Under the pieces are notes generated by a model. The model saw only the letters and a program-made list of their open reading frames with translations. It had not been told where the DNA came from and ran no database searches. Of a stretch of 6,280 bases of DNA, positions 5,729 through 6,280 are shown piece after piece (the stretch's first letter is position 1; the number at the start of each line of letters is the position of its first letter). The position numbers and the translations under genes are program-made. The stretch is from Clostridia bacterium (GTDB lineage: Bacteria > Bacillota > Clostridia > Christensenellales > CAG-314). The DNA lies in the NCBI GenBank assembly GCA_017452035.1, contig JAFTNE010000153.1, positions 1-6,280 on the forward strand. Reading direction: 5' to 3'.

Positions 5729-6280
5729 CTACAAATTGTACGCCTTTTGGCGTTGTTGTTTGGTAAAGGTATACAAAGCTGACGCGCTGGCAAAGTAGAG
5801 GTTGTTGCCTCCACAAATACCATCGACATCTAACACTTCGCCAAGGGCAACCACACCATTAGGCAACGTTAAGGTGTTAGCGTCAACAAAACGATTATCA
5901 ATGCCACCAGCTGTTACTTGGCTCATGGTAAAATCTAAAAGCTTGTCCAAAGTAAAAGTGAAGTTTTTGGCAACAAAACATTGCTCATAGGCAGATTTGC
6001 CACGCTTTGCAATGCTTTCGGCAAGTTTGTTGTGTAAAATGCCGTAAAATAGCTTGTCCTTTTCGCCAGCGCTTTCGCGTTTTTGAAGTATTTGCAAAAG
6101 GTCGTTTTGACCAATTGTTGGCACAAGGTCGATACTAAATGTGTAGTTATGTTTGATACCCTTTACGTTGTTGCGAGCAATAATCGCCGAAAGGTTAAAT
6201 ATGCAAATGCCCGACAGGCCGTAGTCTTTGAAAAGCACTTCGCCACTTTCCTCAGCGATAGGTTTACCATCAGCAAGCAA
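5729..6280 (-). CDS. NAD(P)/FAD-dependent oxidoreductase, BaiN/YhiN/HI0933 family, C-terminal 184 residues (5' partial)
   Basis: The frame is open at the right edge. The TTG at 6280-6278 is an internal Leu, so the gene begins outside the window. What is seen is roughly the last 45% of a family usually about 400-420 residues long. Recognisable blocks, numbered from the window edge: G-E-V-L-F at 13-17 and Y-G-L-S-G at 20-24 (family G-E-x-L-F-T-x-x-G-x-S-G), M-S-Q-V-T-A-G-G-I at 119-127, and the FAD-contact end G-E-V-L-D-V-D-G-I-C-G-G-N-N-L at 147-161. The N-terminal GxGxxG lies outside. After N-N-L the protein reads Y-F-A-S-A-S-A-L-Y-T-F rather than the usual Q-x-A-x-x-S-G-x-x-A-G, a local divergence. 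The family is broad: BaiN was linked to bile-acid metabolism, and E. coli YhiN has been reported as a 23S rRNA dihydrouridine synthase. Which role applies here cannot be told. The stop is TAG. Confidence 0.9.
   Translation of the reverse strand: MLADGKPIAEESGEVLFKDYGLSGICIFNLSAIIARNNVKGIKHNYTFSIDLVPTIGQNDLLQILQKRESAGEKDKLFYGILHNKLAESIAKRGKSAYEQCFVAKNFTFTLDKLLDFTMSQVTAGGIDNRFVDANTLTLPNGVVALGEVLDVDGICGGNNLYFASASALYTFTKQQRQKAYNL

Overview
The window looks like a piece of a gene-dense, moderately AT-rich bacterial chromosome, most likely an anaerobic Bacillota (Clostridia-like, possibly uncultured gut lineage). The support is indirect. One gene has an AAGGAG-type ribosome site, terminators are simple hairpins with U tracts, two flavoprotein families common in Clostridia lie side by side, and a very large repeat protein carries Cys-x4-His-x-His-x3-Cys-Tyr segments of a kind seen in predicted surface proteins of gut Firmicutes. 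No tRNA, rRNA, CRISPR array, transposase or phage gene is visible.

Positions 1-2749 (+ strand) are the 3' part of a huge repetitive gene that is already open at the left edge. Its protein alternates two module types: Cys/His-rich segments (CH) and Cys-free segments of about 65 residues (M) that each look like two copies of a shorter motif. Six CH/M units are present, plus the tail of a seventh at the left edge. CH types alternate (B, A, B, A, short, B), giving a super-period of about 825 nt that one short unit at 1781-2083 interrupts. The protein ends in a unique region with no membrane anchor or sorting signal.

Positions 2750-2905 are a short convergent intergenic region with one hairpin (2819-2850) that has A and T runs on both sides, so it can terminate transcription in both directions.

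Positions 2906-6280 (- strand) hold three genes, read right to left. The first is the C-terminal part of a BaiN/YhiN/HI0933-type flavoprotein that runs off the right edge. The second is a complete COG2509-type FAD-dependent dehydrogenase. The third is a hormone-sensitive-lipase-type alpha/beta hydrolase with a complete catalytic triad. The two flavoprotein genes are 94 bp apart and could be co-transcribed. A hairpin directly after the COG2509 stop codon and a 203-bp gap suggest that the hydrolase is a separate unit. No functional link between the repeat protein and the minus-strand genes is evident. The repeat protein is the element most likely to be undescribed.
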